Positions 9,621-18,573 of a DNA stretch of 64,000 nucleotides are shown one piece after another. Source of the DNA: Paenibacillus periandrae (GTDB taxonomy: Bacteria > Bacillota > Bacilli > Paenibacillales > NBRC-103111); contig NZ_JAJNMU010000025.1 of assembly GCF_022458865.1 (NCBI RefSeq), positions 1 through 64,000 of the forward strand, in the 5' to 3' direction. Position 1 is the first letter of the stretch. The number at the start of each line of letters is the position of its first letter. Both the position numbers and the translations under genes were made by a program. The notes under the pieces are model-generated. The model was not told the origin of the DNA and did no database searches. It was given only the letters and a program-made list of their open reading frames with translations.

Positions 9621-10012
9621 CCAAACGTATGCGGCGGTTACCTGCCTGATCCACCGTTTCCGTCGTGCTCCCGATCGATTGCGGTGGCTGCATCCGGATG
9701 AATCGGGAGAGCGCGCTGCTGCTCCTTCCGCCAGTGCGACCGATTGCACAGCCCGCTTCCGGATTGAACCAGAAATGTGTGCGGCGGCGGACCCCTCTTC
9801 CACTGCCGGTTGCGTGCCCCGGTCAATTGACGCGGCTCGCTTCTGGAAGAACCACGAGCAAGCTGCTGCTTCTCCATACGCCGCTGCCGATCGATTCCGT
9901 CTATACTCTTCCAAAACAACGCAGTTCCTCTTCCGCCGCGGTCTCTGAATTACTCCGATCAATTGAACTCCTCTATACGCTCGCTACTGCCGGCGGGCTC
10001 TGATAAGTCTTT
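9600..10012. repeat. GC-rich array of degenerate ~67-nt units
   Basis: A strongly GC-rich block in AT-rich surroundings. The motif GATCGATTG or close variants recurs at 9673, 9738, 9821, 9889 and 9957, giving steps of 65, 83, 68 and 68 nt. Between them lie variants of CTTCCGGAAGAACCAGGAGC and CTGCTGCTTC. Open frames on both strands here are an effect of composition and repetition, not genes. Confidence 0.5.
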
Positions 10013-10029
10013 TGTGAAAACAGAAAACG

Positions 10030-10065
10030 AAAAGAGCCGATCCATTGATAGGGATCGGCTCTTTT
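10030..10065. terminator. Strong hairpin terminator
   Basis: AAAAGAGCCGATCC pairs perfectly with GGATCGGCTCTTTT around an 8-nt loop, with A-run and T-run flanks, so it can work in both directions. It closes the GC-rich repeat block. Confidence 0.7.
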
Positions 10066-10362
10066 CGATATCATGTTAATCTCGCTTCCATTTTATACAA
10101 CATATTTAAAGTAGAGCTTTGAATACTTTGTATGATGCCCTATTACTCCTGATCCGATAGTTTTTACTCATTGATTATAACTGGCTCTTTGGCTCAAGTT
10201 CAGATATAATTGCTTTTGCCATATTGAGCAAATGCCTTTCTTTATCATTCCATCCTCTATTTCATCCCTCCTTCAAAAATGGTTATCTGCATATTTTGCT
10301 GCGCTTTAACTACTCGTGTTCTTTATGTTCTACTCTCCTATAGTCATAACCTTTATCTATTA

Positions 10363-10635
10363 TCAAAGTGAATTAATATAATCTTCTGCTTCATGAGGTG
10401 TAAATCCATATATTTTCTGAGCTATTTTAATTGCTTTCATTTTCTTGCCTTGTGCAAGGAAACTCCGAATCTCACTATCTATAGGGTTTTTTAGGTCCAT
10501 CTCTTTAACAATAAGATGTAACATATCAATTGTGTATTTTTGTCGCATTAATACGATTCTGAAAAATACTGTCATTGAAATGATTATGATAATACTCCAC
10601 ATCATAATTAATAAATTAATCGAAAGATTGGACAT
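10363..10635 (-). CDS. Small membrane protein with L7/L12 C-terminal-like domain
   Basis: A 90-residue protein with one N-terminal transmembrane helix (about residues 7-29). It ends in a compact domain, IRSFLAQGKKMKAIKIAQKI then GFTPHEAEDYINSL. This resembles the C-terminal fold of ribosomal protein L7/L12, which recurs in small uncharacterised Bacillales membrane proteins. ATG start at 10635, six nt after AGGAGGA. It is monocistronic with no known function, and it is not a ribosomal protein. Confidence 0.6.
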   Translation of the reverse strand: MSNLSINLLIMMWSIIIIISMTVFFRIVLMRQKYTIDMLHLIVKEMDLKNPIDSEIRSFLAQGKKMKAIKIAQKIYGFTPHEAEDYINSL

Positions 10636-10792
10636 AAAACTTCCTCCTAGTAATTCGATTTACTTGATAATAACACATTAATAAATATTTAGTAAATATA
10701 GTCAATTATACCTATACCTATATACAACTAAGTTAATCTATGTAAATATTAACAATGTAATTAAAATATGGTTATATATGGAGGTTAAGGAA

Positions 10793-11518
10793 ATGAAGAA
10801 AAGTAAAAAAATCTTATCTACTACGTTGTTGTCCTCAGTGTTAGTATTAAGTATGCTAACAGCACCAGTTGCATATGCTGCTTCTGCACCGATTGACTCT
10901 CCACAATCTATAACAACTAAAGAAGGGGTTACAGTTACAACCTCGATTCTGAAAGAAACTGCAGATGAAAGAACTGTAAAAGTCATATACGGAAATGAAG
11001 TTTCTGTTGTGACTTACGACAAAGTTAAAAATATATTCACTGTACAGGAGAATAATAACCCGATTGTTAGCTTCACTGGGAAATCACCGCAAAACATTAA
11101 TCCATCCATAACTCCATTCGCATTTGGGGATTTAATATCTTCAGGTTTTGAAAATTGGTGGGGATCCAGTTATAAGGTATTTGATCAAAGTCCTCAGTGG
11201 TCAAACTTATGGGATATCAGTATATCTTCCTCGCCAGTATATTCAGTTGACGAAACATCCGCTAATTTCAGTAATTTAAGTTATTTTAGAACAGCAGTAG
11301 ATGCTACAAAAACTGCCGAAATTTCAGCAATTGCAGCTTTAGGTATAGGTGGAACAGCTGTTATTGCAGGCGTAGTGGCCGCCCCTGCAACATCAGGGGC
11401 ATCAACCATTATTGGAATTGCAATTGCTGCTGGAGCCTCAATAACTGCTGGTACTTATTGCTGGAATGCATTCTCAGCGCATAATGATGCGAAATATTAC
11501 ATCTCATATGTAATCTAA
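10793..11518 (+). CDS. Geobacillin-26-like secreted protein (possible large bacteriocin)
   Basis: A secreted protein of 241 residues. The signal peptide is KKSKKILSTTLLSSVLVLS with cleavage after AYA near residue 29. Residues 160-235 contain a Gly/Ala-rich hydrophobic stretch (AALGIGGTAVIAGVVAAPA, then IGIAIAAGASITAGTY) that could insert into membranes. The layout resembles the geobacillin-26 family of large non-lantibiotic bacteriocins; this is recalled similarity, not a search result. The start is ATG 10793, eight nt after GGAGG; an upstream ATG at 10778 overlaps that site and is rejected. No immunity or transporter gene adjoins it. A 21-bp hairpin ends the transcript. Confidence 0.55.
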   Translation: MKKSKKILSTTLLSSVLVLSMLTAPVAYAASAPIDSPQSITTKEGVTVTTSILKETADERTVKVIYGNEVSVVTYDKVKNIFTVQENNNPIVSFTGKSPQNINPSITPFAFGDLISSGFENWWGSSYKVFDQSPQWSNLWDISISSSPVYSVDETSANFSNLSYFRTAVDATKTAEISAIAALGIGGTAVIAGVVAAPATSGASTIIGIAIAAGASITAGTYCWNAFSAHNDAKYYISYVI

Positions 11519-11592
11519 GACATAACCATGTATAAAATTCTTTTTAATATGTACAAGCCATTTTCATAGCGTGATTTGATGGAGAAAAATAA

Positions 11593-11639
11593 GTAACAAG
11601 AAGACCGCTATCTTATCTAGATAGCGGTCTTCTTGTTAC
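11593..11639 (+). terminator. 21-bp perfect-stem terminator
   Basis: The arms 11593-11613 (GTAACAAGAAGACCGCTATC...) and 11619-11639 pair perfectly around the loop TATCT. It lies 75 nt after the geobacillin-like gene and before the convergent YolD gene, so it probably serves both strands. Confidence 0.8.
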
Positions 11640-11743
11640 CCTCAATAATACAGAAACCCCAGTTAAAATGAGGAGTATCTTTACACCGTGGTTCATATAT
11701 GGCTTCTACATTGGCATATAACTATATTTCGTTAATACTAGAA

Positions 11744-12226
11744 TCACTCTTTCATTTTAATCAATAATCCCGTTATGTACTCTCCCATCATAATGCTGAT
11801 TCGTGATCGCACTACATCTCTCATTATAGCGAAAGGATATTCATAGCCGCGGCACAAATATTTATAGTGCAGGTCCTCATCAGGACGAACATCTTCGAAA
11901 ACCTTGATTTTTCTTGCCTTCAGCTCATTTTTGTTCTTCACCATTTCTGTATGGATGCGATTCATGAGAATTTGCGTGGCTGCTATGTAATATTTGCGCA
12001 GCATGTTCGTTGATACTTCAAACTCTTTCCCGTTCTTCTCTACCATAGTAAGCATCATAGGCAGCAAAATCGAATTGAGTATCATTTCATGTTCTTCAGC
12101 TGTTGGCTTTTGTACCTGCTTTACTTCCGGCTCTGGATTTTGTCGTGCAATTAAGGCTTCCTTATGCTGCGGAAGCATCATCCTAGAAGACTCCCATCTA
12201 CCGTTACCCTCCAGTTTTTTACTCAT
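11744..12226 (-). CDS. YolD-like protein
   Basis: A 160-residue protein whose N-terminus MSKKLEGNGRWESSRMMLPQ is characteristic of the YolD-like family. In Bacillales that family is encoded next to Y-family (UvrX/DinB-type) DNA polymerases and belongs to SOS mutagenesis cassettes. It overlaps by 4 nt the end of a polymerase remnant (12223), the usual layout of the pair. The C-terminal half lacks the short YolD beta-domain I would expect and is an unrecognised helical extension. With the polymerase truncated, the cassette is probably non-functional. YolD assignment rests on the N-terminal signature. Confidence 0.6.
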   Translation of the reverse strand: MSKKLEGNGRWESSRMMLPQHKEALIARQNPEPEVKQVQKPTAEEHEMILNSILLPMMLTMVEKNGKEFEVSTNMLRKYYIAATQILMNRIHTEMVKNKNELKARKIKVFEDVRPDEDLHYKYLCRGYEYPFAIMRDVVRSRISIMMGEYITGLLIKMKE

Positions 12227-12483
12227 TTGTAGTGGCCTCCTATTCTCAGCGCTCTATGCTGTGCTTGCCCTGCTTTGCTAAACGATGAAGCTCGTGCAAT
12301 TGCCGCACTACCGAATCGATCTTTTATTAAATCAGTAGCTTTCTCCAGCGCCCGCTGCCTCTCCTGATCCTCGAACATGGTGATCTGGTACTCTTCATCT
12401 TTGACCAGACCGCTTATTGTCACCCCTGCTCTGCGAACGGGCATGCCGTCCCAAAACTGATAGAATAGTTGTTGTGGTTCTTT
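12223..12483 (-). pseudogene. Y-family DNA polymerase, C-terminal remnant
   Basis: About 85 residues of the little-finger and C-terminal end of a UvrX/DinB-type translesion polymerase. The frame reads LFYQFWDGMPVRRAGVTISG, then YQITMFEDQERQRALEKA, DLIKDRFGSAAIARASS and IGGHYK. The palm and fingers are missing: an in-frame TAA at 12484-12486 and unrelated AT-rich sequence lie directly upstream. The remnant may be translated from the ATG at 12444 but cannot be a polymerase. Confidence 0.8.
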
Positions 12484-12544
12484 TTACCTATATTTGTTAT
12501 ATTTGGATTCTAAACAAATTAAATCAACTATTGGAGGCTACTCA

Positions 12545-12748
12545 ATGAAATTCGGTAAAATACTTATCTTATCTGCAATCATTGCTGCTTTAGTGGTACC
12601 GACATCCGTATCGGCCAAGAAATACAATCCCAACCATGGACCTACACATACAGTCAGCGGTTACACCAAGAAGGACGGCACCAAAGTTCAGTCGTATCAG
12701 CGCACAAAAGCAAATAACACGAAATCAGACAATCTGTACATTGACTAG
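12545..12748 (+). CDS. Small secreted basic protein
   Basis: A 67-residue protein starting at ATG 12545 behind TTGGAGG. It has a signal peptide (MKFGKILILSAIIAALVVP, cleavage after VSA near residue 23). The mature part is short and basic, containing HTVSGYTKKDGTKVQSY, a motif seen in small exported Bacillales proteins of unknown role. A terminator hairpin follows directly. An upstream GTG/TTG extension to 12494 has no ribosome binding site. Confidence 0.6.
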   Translation: MKFGKILILSAIIAALVVPTSVSAKKYNPNHGPTHTVSGYTKKDGTKVQSYQRTKANNTKSDNLYID

Positions 12749-12750
12749 TT

Positions 12751-12770
12751 AAGGCCCTTCGGGGCTTTTA
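12751..12770 (+). terminator. Intrinsic terminator
   Basis: AAGGCCC-TTC-GGGGCTTTTA immediately after the small secreted protein gene. Confidence 0.7.
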
Positions 12771-12853
12771 TATTTTGTGTATTAGTAACTGGGTAAGATT
12801 GTTGTAATTAACGGATATATATTGAATACGTCTGATAAAAAAGAGGAATTGAG

Positions 12854-13234
12854 ATGAAATGTATCGGTTGCCAGCTTGCTAATAAAGTAATTGATGCCAA
12901 CATTATTTACGAAAATGGGTTAGTGACTTCTATCTTGGATATTGCACCCTTAAATGAAGGCCATATTTTAATACTTCCAAAAAAACATTATCATGATGTC
13001 GATGATTTGGACGAAAGCACCGCTAATGAGATAATGAAAACATCAGCAATGTTAGCAAGAGTATTAAAGAAACAGTTTCAACCTGATGGAGTAACCATTA
13101 TTCAGAATGGTGGTAAATTCAATGATTTAACTCATTATCACATGCATGTCTTTCCACGTTATGTTTCAGATGGATTTGCATGGGTGGAACCATTGGACTC
13201 TACAAATGCAAAAGTAATCAATCAACAGTTGTAA
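12854..13234 (+). CDS. HIT-family nucleotide-binding hydrolase
   Basis: A 126-residue histidine-triad protein that hydrolyses or transfers nucleotidyl groups from substrates such as AMP-lysine or dinucleoside polyphosphates. The complete triad is HYHMHVFP at about residues 99-106, preceded by the family's GHILILPKKHYHDVDDL and ILDIAPLNEGH. The N-terminal CIGC pair is typical of Hit-like zinc-binding members. RBS AGAGGAATTGAG before ATG 12854. It is monocistronic, with a hairpin after it. The family assignment is secure; the physiological substrate is unknown. Confidence 0.88.
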   Translation: MKCIGCQLANKVIDANIIYENGLVTSILDIAPLNEGHILILPKKHYHDVDDLDESTANEIMKTSAMLARVLKKQFQPDGVTIIQNGGKFNDLTHYHMHVFPRYVSDGFAWVEPLDSTNAKVINQQL

Positions 13235-13285
13235 CGCGAAAAACCTCGAAAATTTAATTAAGTAGGATGTTCTATCCAAACAAAT

Positions 13286-13312
13286 ACCCTCAATCTAAAG
13301 AAAGAGGGTTTT
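13286..13312. terminator. Terminator between convergent genes
   Basis: ACCCTC pairs with GAGGGT and is followed by TTTTA on the plus strand. It separates the HIT gene from the convergent PLD-family gene. Confidence 0.55.
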
Positions 13313-13322
13313 AGTCATGTGG

Positions 13323-13958
13323 CTATTGCGCAATCTTCTTCTCGATCGTTTCAAATCCCTTAGTGTCATTCCACATCTTTTCAAATTGTTCCGTAAACGA
13401 CTTAGCTACCTCTTCGCCTCGCATGACCATCAGAACCTCATCATTCGTCGTACTTGCTGCTTTGGAATAGTTGAACGAGCCCGAGGTTGCGACCTTCTTA
13501 TCAACAATTGTGATCTTCAAATGCATCAAGCCACTATGTTTATTGATTTTCATCGGAATCCCCGCACTACCTAATATTTTTGCCGCCTCACCTTGCGATT
13601 TGCCGTCGACTTGCGACTTGTCCGTGATAAGACGAACACTTACACCGCGCTTCTTGGCCTCCTTGATCGCCGCTACGATATCCGGATGAGTTAAGCTGTA
13701 GATCGCAATATCCAGCGTTTGAGTTGCTGAGTTGATCACATTGACCAGTGCCTTTTCTGGATGCTGCCCGGACCGAGTAAAGTAGTATTCATTCACCTGC
13801 TGTCCTGCTACTATAGTTGCCGGTTGCGATTGAGTTATTTCCTGAGATGCTTTGGCTAAGTCTATGTCAGACTCATCTGTTTCATTAGTCTTTTTCGAAG
13901 AGCAGCCTGCCAGCATAATGATGATTGCCAATGAAATAAGTCCTATTAATCTTTTCAT
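13323..13958 (-). CDS. Phospholipase-D-family (Nuc-like) lipoprotein nuclease
   Basis: A 211-residue lipoprotein. The signal peptide ends in the lipobox LAGC (Cys19), so it should be anchored outside the membrane. Residues 55-200 form one PLD/Nuc domain with one HKD motif: HLKITIVDKKVATSGSFNYS. The usual Nuc pattern of a beta-rich start (ALVNVINSATQTLDIAIYSL) is also present. One-motif members dimerise to form an active phosphodiesterase, usually acting on DNA. Start ATG 13958 with AGGGGTG. An extracellular nuclease role (nutrient or competitor DNA) is inferred from the family. Confidence 0.85.
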   Translation of the reverse strand: MKRLIGLISLAIIIMLAGCSSKKTNETDESDIDLAKASQEITQSQPATIVAGQQVNEYYFTRSGQHPEKALVNVINSATQTLDIAIYSLTHPDIVAAIKEAKKRGVSVRLITDKSQVDGKSQGEAAKILGSAGIPMKINKHSGLMHLKITIVDKKVATSGSFNYSKAASTTNDEVLMVMRGEEVAKSFTEQFEKMWNDTKGFETIEKKIAQ

Positions 13959-14020
13959 AGTACACCCCTTGGAAGTTTATAGAGTTATTATTACACGAAC
14001 ATACATTTGCGTGCAAACAA

Positions 14021-14052
14021 AAAAAAGCCCTCGATCCCGAAGGATGAGGGCT
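14021..14052 (-). terminator. Intrinsic terminator
   Basis: Read on the minus strand, AGCCCTC pairs with GAGGGCT and is followed by seven T. It lies directly after the small membrane protein gene ending at 14060. Confidence 0.7.
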
Positions 14053-14059
14053 AACTGAC

Positions 14060-14245
14060 CTAATCATTATTTATGTTATTATTCAGTCGGTGGTTGATTT
14101 TACGAAGCTCCAACTCGATATTCTCAAGAGACTTCTTATTGTGGTTTGAGTTTTTCACTAATACTACTGCTACATAAATAATAAAAACCCATAATGCCAA
14201 CATTAATATTAGGATAATCGCATTAATAAATGAAAATACTGCCAA
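14060..14245 (-). CDS. Small membrane protein with coiled-coil tail
   Basis: A 61-residue protein with one long hydrophobic segment (INAIILILMLALWVFIIYVA). A charged helix follows (KSLENIELELRKINHRL), likely a short coiled coil. I prefer the TTG start at 14245, 11 nt after AAGGAG; the GTG at 14257 overlaps the site. This layout is common for tiny Bacillales proteins lying after prophage or IS genes. Function unknown. Confidence 0.5.
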   Translation of the reverse strand: MAVFSFINAIILILMLALWVFIIYVAVVLVKNSNHNKKSLENIELELRKINHRLNNNINND

Positions 14246-14276
14246 TTGTGAGCACACTCCTTTATTCAGTTATTAT

Positions 14277-15425
14277 CACTAGCGTTGCATAAACCTACGA
14301 AGCAAGAGATAAACAACTCATATCGATGTTATCGAAAATATTCTGAATTTAATAATTTACCTCTAGAACCAAAGAGTTGATCTCCCATTAAAGGTAGCTC
14401 TGTCCATTTGGTAATTATATGGAAATTAATATTAACGACGCTTTTGCCTACCTTGAGAAGTACGACTAGGTTGCCTTTTAATGTGATCTAGCCATTTACT
14501 TGATGGCTTCCAAAGCAATGCTTTTAGCCAGCGGTACAAAGTTAACAGTGTGTGCGTTGTTCCTGTTTCTTGTTTGATGAATACAAGCAAGCAAAATGCG
14601 ATAAGCTGATCCAGACTTGATTCATGACAGCTTGTTCACTGGTTCCGTAAAACGACTTGATTCGGATATGTTGCTTCATCCATTTGAAGAAGGTCTCTAT
14701 AGCCCAACGTTTACGGTACATGTCACCGATTTCATCTGCTTCGAGGTCGAATCGATTCGTAACAATTGAGAGTAGGTTTCCTTCTGAATCTGTCGTATGA
14801 ACCAAGCGCACGACATTCTCCATCCGTTTCTGTGGCGTGCCCACGTAGACCATTTGATCAGATATAACCTTGCTTTCTACGGGTAGTTTGAAGGCGTGAA
14901 TAGGCCGTATACCGGCATTTTTCTTGAGCCTGGAAACGAAGAAAACACCCGTGTCGCAGTAACGATCAAACGCCGCGTAATCGACATATCCACGGTCGAA
15001 AACGTAAGTAGCTCCGACCTCATCAATGAGTGCATCCATCTGGGTGCGATCATTTTTTTTAGCTGGCGTTACAACCGCTTCTTCGGGAATAACATCATTT
15101 TCGCTAATAAAGACCAGGCGCAAGTGCACCTTGATCCCTGCCTTTGTCTTTCGAAAGACGGCCCATTTATACTTTTGCAAACAAAGTCCGATGGTGGTTG
15201 AATCAATGATTTTGAAGTCATTCCGGTGCTTTGTGGAACTTGCATCTTTTAAAATCCGGGCAACAAGATCTGCAAAAATCTGCTCTAGCAACGAAGAATC
15301 GACCTGATTATGTTTACGACATAATTGTGCAGCTGATATCGCCATTGTAAAGGATTTTTTTGTACTTGAAATTAATAAAGACAGAAGATTATGAACATTC
15401 AGAGAAAATTAATGCAACGCTAGTG
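14277..15425 (-). mobile_element. IS4-family insertion sequence with intact ends and 9-bp target duplication
   Basis: The element runs from CACTAGCGTTGCAT (left) to ATGCAACGCTAGTG (right), giving perfect 14-bp terminal inverted repeats. Both sides are flanked by the direct repeat AGTTATTAT (14268-14276 and 15426-15434), the target-site duplication. At 1149 bp it is short for this IS4 group, because the transposase N-terminal coding region is deleted between the right end and 15345. Confidence 0.88.
14432..15345 (-). pseudogene. IS4-family DDE transposase, truncated and frameshifted
   Basis: A clear IS4 DDE transposase: IIDSTTIGL (first Asp), ATYVFDRGYVDY (second Asp) and the Y-x2-R-x3-E-x6-K box YRKRWAIETFFKWMK (Glu). 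The reading frame starts at residue about 80-100 of related proteins (ISAAQLCRKHNQVDSSL), so the N-terminal DNA-binding part is lost. A 1-nt change near 14595 sends the frame to a stop at 14542. The true C-terminus, TLYRWLKALLWKP to a terminal KRR, continues in another frame to 14432. The element should not move by itself. Confidence 0.88.
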
Positions 15426-15580
15426 AGTTATTATACATAGTTAAATCCTGGAAAACAAAAAAGCCTTCGATCCCTAACTCCCATGGCTTTCTACTTTCCA
15501 AATATCGAGGAACGGTATTTTAGTCGCATTTCCATATCTACTTATATGTACTATCCTTGTTCGGGCATCCATAATTGTGA

Positions 15581-15934
15581 TCAGTCCACGCACTTATTAT
15601 GTAGCTGCCCATAGTCAGCAGTACTTCTTGGTTTTCTCGCTGGGCCTCTATCAACTTCACTCCAAGCTCTTCTAATTCGAATTCTCCCCGTTTCGAGTCC
15701 GGCTTGGGTAGTCTTTACAGGAGAAGCCGATTCAATAATATCGGGTGCAATTTTGTTAACTGGACTGTCACTTTCTAAAGAGGATTTTTTGCTCCCACAC
15801 ATATTGCAGAATAAACTTCCATCTGGCATTTCATTGCCGCAATTCCTGCACGTAATCTTTATTTTGCTCCCGCACATATTACAGAATAAACTACCATCTG
15901 GTAATTCATTGTGGTAATTTCTGCACGAAATCAC
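15581..15934 (-). CDS. Double zinc-ribbon protein
   Basis: A 117-residue protein with two tandem zinc ribbons repeated almost identically (ELPDGSLFCNMCGSK and EMPDGSLFCNMCGSK). The second is a complete four-Cys ribbon (CRNCGNE...CNMC). The first reads CRNYHNE, so Tyr replaces the second Cys and that ribbon has only three Cys. The rest is a disordered basic tail ending NKCVD. GTG start at 15934 behind GGGAGG. Function unknown; such ribbons often accompany nucleases, and the Mrr-type gene lies just upstream. Confidence 0.6.
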   Translation of the reverse strand: MISCRNYHNELPDGSLFCNMCGSKIKITCRNCGNEMPDGSLFCNMCGSKKSSLESDSPVNKIAPDIIESASPVKTTQAGLETGRIRIRRAWSEVDRGPARKPRSTADYGQLHNKCVD

Positions 15935-16018
15935 TATTTGGACCTCCCTATATCTTCCGTTAGTTTAGTATTCGGCCAATCTACTGCTTTGTTGTAGGGA
16001 AAGAGGGCTTGAATACTT

Positions 16019-16744
16019 TTACATTGCTTTGGCATGCCTACATTTGGGGAATGAGCTACACCCCAAAAACTCACCTTTCGGGCCCTTGCGTAAAACCATT
16101 GCACTCCCACATTTGGAACATGTTATTCCTGCAGGCGTTATTTCCTGATCGATTTTCAAAGTAATCGGTGTGCCAGCAGTTGGATTCATTTTCAAAACGA
16201 ACTCGATTAATCCCTCGCGGCTGATCAGCCTGACGTTGTTAGATTTAGCCAGCACTTGAGCAGCATCAGTGTAGTCGCTGTTGGTAATGACCCAAGCCTC
16301 AGAAGCCTTGTAATGAGCTATAGCACCAACAACCTCTTGCACTGCTTTAATACCGACATTACTTTTAAAACGTTTAGCTTGGACAACAATTAATTTGCCT
16401 GCTTTGGCAATCACAAGATCGGCTCCATAATCTCCACTAGCTTGAGTCACCTTTACTTCATAGTTATGCTTTTTGAACAGTTCACCCAGGTACAACTCAA
16501 ATTCCCGACCATCCATCTTGTCAATATCGGCAATTCCAGAACGTCGGAGTTTTTCCTTATAGTCCATCTTCCTGATAATCATTGCAACTGTTACGGCGAC
16601 AAAAGCCACGGCCGCAACACCAAAAGAGGTGGATAGCGATTTAGTTAAGTAATAGGTTCCGAAAAATGACCCAAAAGTGAATAACCCGAAAACCCCATTA
16701 ATAAATTCATCTTCTTGCTTTGCTTTACTTTTTCGTCTAGCCAT
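16019..16744 (-). CDS. Membrane-anchored Mrr-type restriction endonuclease with topoisomerase zinc ribbon
   Basis: A 241-residue protein. Residues 14-60 hold two hydrophobic helices. Residues 78-185 form an Mrr_cat nuclease domain: REFELYLGELFKKHNYEV, then the active-site pattern GDYGADLVIAKAGKLIVVQAKR (D...QxK). Residues about 205-241 are a topoisomerase-type C4 zinc ribbon (CSKCGSAM, then CSSFPKC). This membrane-Mrr-ribbon layout is a known Bacillales family, assumed to cut foreign or modified DNA. Start ATG 16744 with AAAGGAA. It lies 85 bp upstream of the zinc-ribbon protein and may be co-transcribed with it. Substrate unknown. Confidence 0.85.
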   Translation of the reverse strand: MARRKSKAKQEDEFINGVFGLFTFGSFFGTYYLTKSLSTSFGVAAVAFVAVTVAMIIRKMDYKEKLRRSGIADIDKMDGREFELYLGELFKKHNYEVKVTQASGDYGADLVIAKAGKLIVVQAKRFKSNVGIKAVQEVVGAIAHYKASEAWVITNSDYTDAAQVLAKSNNVRLISREGLIEFVLKMNPTAGTPITLKIDQEITPAGITCSKCGSAMVLRKGPKGEFLGCSSFPKCRHAKAM

Positions 16745-16908
16745 ACAATGTTTCCTTTCTTATTTCAGATATTCCATATTTCGACAATGTGATATAAATC
16801 CCCTTCTTTATCCAGTTATGAAAAGTTATCTTAACGAGGTATGGTACTATATTCCTATATTTGGTATAGTTGGGTTTGATATATTAAAACAAAGAGGAGT
16901 TTAAAAAA

Positions 16909-18183
16909 TTGCGAAAACGTGTGAGATTTTTAGTTGTGATTATCATGATAATTTCGTTTATACCCACAGTTCATGCTGAGACGAATCCTGACTATGAAAT
17001 AAATGTCATTGAACTAGATTACGAATCATACAACTTTAACGGTTTCAGTGAAGGACTTGCCGCGGTTAGAAAATCTGACAAATGGGGGTTTATTGACAAA
17101 AGTGGCAAAGAAGTTATTAAATTTAGTGACTATGATCAAGTTGGAGATTTTAATGATGGACTTGCTGGGGTATGGAAAAATAAGAAATGGGGATTTATTG
17201 ATAAGACTGGGAAGGAAGTTATAGTCCCTCAATATGAAGCATACAAGAAAGTTAATGACGAAAGCTTTATAAGGGTTAAGATGAATAACAAATGGGGGTA
17301 TATTGATAAGACAGGTTATGAAGTCGTAACCCCACAGTATGATGAAATTACCGATATTACCATTGGGGGTTCTGAGTCTCTAAGAGCGGCATACCTAAAT
17401 AGGGTCAAAAAAGATGGTAAATGGGGGTATATTGATAAGACGGGTTATGAAGTGATACCGCCCCAATATGATGATGCCAGATTTTTCAGTAATGGTTATT
17501 CCGTGGTTCGAAAAGACGATAGCTGGCTATTAATAGATAATGTAGGAAATGAGATTATGGAGTTACCGCTATATGATGATTACAGGAATTTTAACGAAGA
17601 TCGACTTGCCTTTCAGAAAGACGAGAAATGGGGATACCTGGATGGATTGGGTAAAGAAGTTATAAAACCTCAATATGATGTTGCAGACGATTTCGAGGGT
17701 GGAATTGCAAGAGTTGTAAAAGGTCCGGGTCAAATTGGCTTTATCGATAAATCAAATCATGTTGTCATTAAGCTGCAACATGCTAATATCACAGATAACA
17801 GTGAAGGTATTGTTGCATTATTTACATATACTACAATGGGTCTGTTTAATACAAAAGAGCCAGAAAAAAAAGTTGTTATGGTTCCGTATAAGGGCTTAGG
17901 TGGCGATATGCATGATGGCCTTATTATAGTAGTGAAGGATAATAAAAGAGGTCTTATTAACAGAGAAGGAATTGAAATTATTCCACCTCAATATGATGGT
18001 TTTTGGGAATTCAGTGATGGTCTTGCAAGAGTACAGAAAGATAATAAATATGGTTTGGTCGACAAGACAGGAAATGAAGTCGTAGAGTTGAAATACGATA
18101 GGGTAACACCATTCCATGAAGGCGTCGCTTTTGCCAGAGAAGGAAAAAAAATGTACCTAATAAATATTAACTTTCTTAATTGA
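16909..18183 (+). CDS. Secreted WG-repeat protein
   Basis: A 424-residue exported protein made almost entirely of WG (KWGFIDKTGKEV-type) repeats, about ten of them, each of 35-50 residues. A signal peptide ends VHA near residue 24. WG repeats are beta-rich units of unknown ligand in exported and surface proteins. The start is TTG 16909, seven nt after AGAGGAG, with no ATG alternative nearby. It is monocistronic, with a weak hairpin (AGCCCTC/GAGGGCT, 18240-18266) after it. Confidence 0.85.
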   Translation: MRKRVRFLVVIIMIISFIPTVHAETNPDYEINVIELDYESYNFNGFSEGLAAVRKSDKWGFIDKSGKEVIKFSDYDQVGDFNDGLAGVWKNKKWGFIDKTGKEVIVPQYEAYKKVNDESFIRVKMNNKWGYIDKTGYEVVTPQYDEITDITIGGSESLRAAYLNRVKKDGKWGYIDKTGYEVIPPQYDDARFFSNGYSVVRKDDSWLLIDNVGNEIMELPLYDDYRNFNEDRLAFQKDEKWGYLDGLGKEVIKPQYDVADDFEGGIARVVKGPGQIGFIDKSNHVVIKLQHANITDNSEGIVALFTYTTMGLFNTKEPEKKVVMVPYKGLGGDMHDGLIIVVKDNKRGLINREGIEIIPPQYDGFWEFSDGLARVQKDNKYGLVDKTGNEVVELKYDRVTPFHEGVAFAREGKKMYLININFLN

Positions 18184-18237
18184 ATTAAATAGAACCATGA
18201 TCAATGTTTTAGGACTGGTTTTTTTAAAACAATCATT

Positions 18238-18573
18238 AAGCCCTCTTTCCTCCCGGATCGAGGGCTATGTTATTTAAACCTCAAACCCCGATCTCCCCTA
18301 CCTTCCAGCACCGTATTCAGAAACGCCAACTCTGAAGGCGTCAGTGTCTTATCTACGATCTTTTGCATCCAGTCCTATAACAGATAAATAGACGGCGCAC
18401 CGAATGCTACCGTCTTACCTCAAAATATGGCTAGAAATATCTTCGATAAATTCTTCTTTGTTAATACCCAGCATATTCACTCTCTTTTCGTTTTCAATTG
18501 ATTTATCCTAGGTAGTTCAGCGCGCCGGTGAGAGTCTATAACTTTATTTTCCCAGTCTAAATACTTTTTTTTC
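18238..18573. other. Gene-poor stretch with short coding remnants
   Basis: After the 18240-18266 hairpin, the minus strand shows two tiny open remnants. One is at 18278-18376 (reads QKIVDKTLTPSELAFLNTVL). The other ends at about 18420 (reads MLGINKEEFIEDISSHILR). They look like ends of decayed genes; I cannot assign either. Confidence 0.3.

Noticed and set aside
9594..10003. Several 90-120-codon open frames on both strands
   Set aside because: They arise from the GC-rich periodic repeats; none has a start signal and protein sequences are repetitive Arg/Ser/Ala.
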